Shown: one piece after another, positions 62,892 through 64,000 of the stretch
Layout: each line of letters opens with the position of its first letter
Position numbering within the stretch: position 1 is the first letter of the stretch
Assembly (NCBI RefSeq): GCF_051251085.1
Contig: NZ_JBPCZH010000006.1
Location: forward strand, 62,001 to 126,000
Reading direction: 5' to 3'
DNA: 64,000 nt
From: Cernens ardua
Lineage (GTDB): Bacteria > Pseudomonadota > Gammaproteobacteria > Pseudomonadales > Halomonadaceae
The notes under the pieces: model-generated
Databases searched by the model: none
Seen by the model: the letters and a program-made list of their open reading frames with translations, nothing else
Told to the model about the DNA's origin: nothing
Position numbers and translations under genes: made by a program

Positions 62892-63039
62892 TGGGATATC
62901 TCCAGAGGACTCATCTCGAAGTGGTGACAGCCACGCGGGCATTTCAACACTTCACATATCGCTGCTTGGTTTACCTGATTCGATTGGCACCCCTCTTGGT
63001 ACCATCTAACAGGGAGCACGACGAGTTTTAGGGTCGCGT

Positions 63040-63068
63040 AGTATAACCTCCATCCGTACGTTTCACAA
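63040..63068 (-). promoter_or_regulatory. Sigma-70 promoter of rplU-rpmA
   Basis: TTGTGA, a 17-nt spacer, then TATACT, placed 150-180 bp upstream of rplU on the minus strand. The -10 has five of six consensus bases. Confidence 0.65.
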
Positions 63069-63323
63069 CTCCCCACCTACTATTTTTCCCTTGCTCTAGA
63101 GTATAACAAATCCGCCAGCCACCGCTTGCAGCTTGACGCCCCCGCTACACCCCCCTAGCATACCGGCAAGACAAAACTGAATTGGTCAGATTTACGCCCT
63201 GTGAATCGGCTATCCACCCTTTGCGAACTTCGGTCTGACGCTTAAGCAAAACTTCAAGGAAAACGACAGTAAAGTCGTCGATAATAGTCGCTGAAACCGA
63301 ATTCGTATCAAGAAGACAACATC

Positions 63324-64000
63324 ATGGCATTACGAGATCTACCGACCCACGCCCCAGTGGCCGACGACTTTCTGGCTGTCAACCGCACTATTCAGGAACG
63401 CCTTGCTTCCGACGTCCCCCTGGTGGAAACCATCGGACATTATATTGTCGAGAGCGGCGGTAAACGCGTGCGCCCTCTTCTTGTATTGCTGGCTGCACGT
63501 GCACTGGGATACGAAGGCGACAAACATGTTTTGCTGGCGGCGCTGATTGAGTTCATGCATACCTCTACCCTGCTGCACGATGACGTCGTTGATGAATCTC
63601 ATATGCGCCGTGGCAAGACCACCGCAAACGACGAATGGGGCAATGCCCCCTCCGTGCTAGTGGGGGATTTCCTTTATTCCCGCTCATTCCAGATGATGGT
63701 TGATGTCGGCTCGATGGACATCATGGCAGTACTTTCCGGCGCCACGGCCACCATTGCCGAGGGCGAAGTTCTCCAGCTAACCAATATCGGTAATGCCTCT
63801 ATCGATGAAGCTGATTACTTCCGCACCATTCAAGGCAAAACAGCCATGTTGTTCGAAGCAGCCTCACATACCGGCGCCATGCTGACACAAAGCAGTGCCG
63901 AACAGATCGAGGCGCTACAACTGTATGGCCGCCACCTGGGCCTGGCGTTCCAACTGGTGGACGACCTGCTTGATTATCAGGGTGACGCTGATGCCATGGG
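63324..64000 (+). CDS. ispB: Octaprenyl diphosphate synthase, 3' end outside window
   Basis: Long-chain trans-prenyl transferase that makes the ubiquinone side chain. The visible 225 residues begin MALRDLPTHAPVADDFLAVN and include SGGKRVRPLL, the first Asp-rich motif in LLHDDVVDES, VGDFLYSRSFQMM, KTAMLFEAAS and the second Asp-rich motif in LVDDLLDYQGD. The gene continues past the window. It is divergent from rplU, as in Pseudomonas and E. coli. Confidence 0.97.
   Translation, partial: MALRDLPTHAPVADDFLAVNRTIQERLASDVPLVETIGHYIVESGGKRVRPLLVLLAARALGYEGDKHVLLAALIEFMHTSTLLHDDVVDESHMRRGKTTANDEWGNAPSVLVGDFLYSRSFQMMVDVGSMDIMAVLSGATATIAEGEVLQLTNIGNASIDEADYFRTIQGKTAMLFEAASHTGAMLTQSSAEQIEALQLYGRHLGLAFQLVDDLLDYQGDADAM

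Overview
The window comes from a gammaproteobacterium, most likely a member of the Halomonadaceae (order Oceanospirillales). The right-hand part follows the classic order clpB - pgeF - rluD - bamD - (type IV pilin genes) - fkpB - lspA - ileS - ribF - murJ - rpsT - proB - obgE - rpmA - rplU - ispB, as I remember it from Pseudomonas and Halomonas. Family assignment rests on this gene order and on recognised protein families, not on any search. Base composition looks moderate (about half GC). No IS element, prophage, rRNA, complete tRNA or CRISPR array was seen. Both edges cut a gene: an aldo/keto reductase on the left and ispB on the right.

Region 1 (1-33.7 kb) is accessory and dominated by sulfur acquisition. 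It holds serine acetyltransferase (cysE), an SsuA-like sulfonate-binding protein, two MetQ-type binding proteins, the MetNI transporter, SsuD alkanesulfonate monooxygenase, three FMN-dependent NtaA/SnaA/DszA-type monooxygenases, a DszC/SfnC-like acyl-CoA-dehydrogenase-fold flavoprotein and a 2-oxoglutarate/Fe(II) oxygenase. These would import organosulfur compounds and release sulfite for cysteine synthesis. A lumazine synthase gene under an FMN riboswitch lies inside the block and fits a high demand for flavin. Four promoters in this block, all upstream of sulfur operons and all in the same orientation, share a 22-bp element (CAAY-N3-YRTGSCA-N4-TWAC), which suggests a local sulfur-starvation regulon. 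Interspersed are a lytic transglycosylase, a degenerate EAL protein, a zinc-independent L36 gene with a strong Zur-like box, a MarR-GNAT fusion with two nearby dyads, prs, and a quinone/electrophile-type set (DoxX, esterase, YgiD-like dioxygenase, LysR; HxlR/QorB-like pair with a clear operator).

Region 2 (33.8-38.6 kb) is the ilvI-ilvH-ilvC branched-chain amino acid operon with a long leader, plus a cation-efflux protein.

Region 3 (38.8-64 kb) is the conserved housekeeping block: ClpB with a candidate heat-shock promoter, PgeF, RluD, BamD, a FimT-like pseudopilin, a convergent pilV-pilW-pilX set joined by ATGA overlaps, then GHR, WrbA and pirin (quinone detoxification). It continues with fkpB-lspA-ileS-ribF-murJ, rpsT, proB, obgE, rpmA, rplU and ispB. 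Compared with the Pseudomonas order, pilY1, pilE and ispH are missing between the minor pilins and fkpB. That gap now holds the three redox genes and a 16-copy heptanucleotide repeat.
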